Source: Acidobacteria bacterium 28-9
GTDB lineage: Bacteria > Acidobacteriota > Blastocatellia > Pyrinomonadales > Pyrinomonadaceae
Length of the DNA: 64,000 nucleotides
Assembly: GCA_002050355.1 (NCBI GenBank)
Contig: MWYY01000012.1
Span: forward strand, 1-64,000
Reading direction: 5' to 3'
Made by a program: the position numbers and the translations under genes. Shown piece after piece: positions 63,369-64,000 of the stretch (position 1 is its first letter; every line of letters starts with the position of its first letter). A model generated the notes under the pieces. It saw only the letters and a list, made by a program, of their open reading frames with translations, had not been told where the DNA came from and did not search any database.

Positions 63369-64000
63369 GTGATTGAAGAAAAAGGGATTGTCAAAGAAAA
63401 AATACACAACGAGCGCGCGGCGATTTTGCAAAAGCTCGAAGATTGGCTGGAAACGCCGATGCTCGTTTTGAGTTTCGTCTGGCTCGCGCTTTTTATTATT
63501 GAAGTCGTTTGGAAATTAAGCCCGCTTCTGGAAACGGTCGGCACGATTATTTGGGTGATTTTCGTGCTGGATTTCGCTCTGAAATTTACGCTCGCGCCGA
63601 AGAAAATTGCTTATTTGAAAAGCAACTGGCTAACGGCTATTGCGCTGCTTCTTCCGGCTTTGCGCGTTTTCAGAATCTTTCGCGTGTTCAGAGTTTTTCA
63701 GGCGGCGCGCTCGGCGCGCGGGCTTCGATTCGTGCGTCTGTTGACTTCTTTGAATCGGGGAATGGGCGCGCTCGGCGCGAGTTTCAGCCGTCGCGGTTTC
63801 GGCTATGTCGTCGTTTTATCAGCGCTTGTCTTGTTAAGCGGCGCAGCAGGAATGTTTGCTTTTGAAGCCGATGTCGGCGGCTTTAAAAATTACTCCGACG
63901 CATTATGGTGGACGGCGATGCTGTTGACCACGATTGGCTCAGATTATTTTCCAAAAACCGCCGCTGGCAGAATTTTGTGTTTTGTTTTGGCGCTTTACGC
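63369..64000 (+). CDS. Ion-channel family membrane protein, 3' end outside window
   Basis: It starts at GTG 63369 after a ribosome site (aaggaag). 210 residues are visible. Membrane helices are at about residues 35-55, 60-80, 150-168, and from about 200. A basic region FRIFRVFRVFQAARSARGLRFVRLL (about 103-127) resembles an S4/S4-S5 segment. The pore loop reads ALWWTAMLLTTIGSDYFP: TTIGSDY where potassium channels have TVGYGD. So it is channel-like with a non-standard filter, and ion choice cannot be inferred. Next to lysC but probably separately transcribed. Confidence 0.8.
   Translation, partial: MIEEKGIVKEKIHNERAAILQKLEDWLETPMLVLSFVWLALFIIEVVWKLSPLLETVGTIIWVIFVLDFALKFTLAPKKIAYLKSNWLTAIALLLPALRVFRIFRVFRVFQAARSARGLRFVRLLTSLNRGMGALGASFSRRGFGYVVVLSALVLLSGAAGMFAFEADVGGFKNYSDALWWTAMLLTTIGSDYFPKTAAGRILCFVLALY

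Overview
The window looks like a chromosomal segment of an Acidobacteriota bacterium, most likely class Blastocatellia (Pyrinomonadales-like). This is inferred from gene content, not from a marker-gene search. The signs are FG-GAP/delta-60/CSLREA repeat proteins, large Ser/Thr kinases that carry a TolB-like domain and TPRs, a vanadium haloperoxidase-like protein, and many secreted or lipoprotein envelope genes. Coding is dense on both strands. By eye the core regions have intermediate GC and the middle of the window is clearly AT-richer.

Left core (1-17.4 kb): the 3' end of an FG-GAP protein and a complete 1069-aa paralogue, a haloperoxidase-like protein, a class A beta-lactamase-like hydrolase, an APC permease, a coupled ATP-grasp/LLM-flavin oxidoreductase pair, acetyl-CoA synthetase (acsA), a DinB-fold protein, a zinc alcohol dehydrogenase, DNA polymerase I (polA) and a CheY-like receiver.

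Integrated element (17438-40595, about 23.1 kb): bounded by a perfect 62-bp direct repeat that covers the 5' three quarters of a tRNA-Glu(UUC) gene. The intact tRNA is on the right; a decayed copy lies on the left next to a tyrosine recombinase. Tandem 12-bp repeats (caacctgtcatt x2), identical at both ends, look like integrase arm sites. Inside are three tandem kinase-TolB-TPR genes, a predicted small structured RNA, a replication-like module (two unrecognised proteins plus a PrimPol/PriCT primase, with iteron-like repeats and hairpins), integron-like attC sites with minus-strand gene cassettes but no IntI (a CALIN-like array), a potassium channel/secreted nuclease pair, a DUF3761 protein, several small ORFs, an umuC remnant and an SRAP (HMCES/YedK-type) gene. 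No conjugation, capsid or terminase genes were recognised.

Right core (40.6-64 kb): a CsgG/TolB-like TPR protein, lnt, prfB with its programmed +1 frameshift, ftsK, a comEA-like gene carrying a frameshift, comEC, purH with an upstream micro-ORF and terminator, an M61-like metallopeptidase, an SH3-like lipoprotein, Smr, dienelactone hydrolase, two nucleotide-sugar enzymes (a UDP-glucose 4-epimerase-like SDR and UDP-glucuronate decarboxylase), aspartate kinase, and the start of an ion-channel gene cut by the window edge.

The most interesting part is the tRNA-Glu island. It appears to combine site-specific integration that replaces the tRNA 5' end, its own replication-type genes and structured RNA, a recently triplicated signalling-kinase operon, and captured integron-type cassettes.
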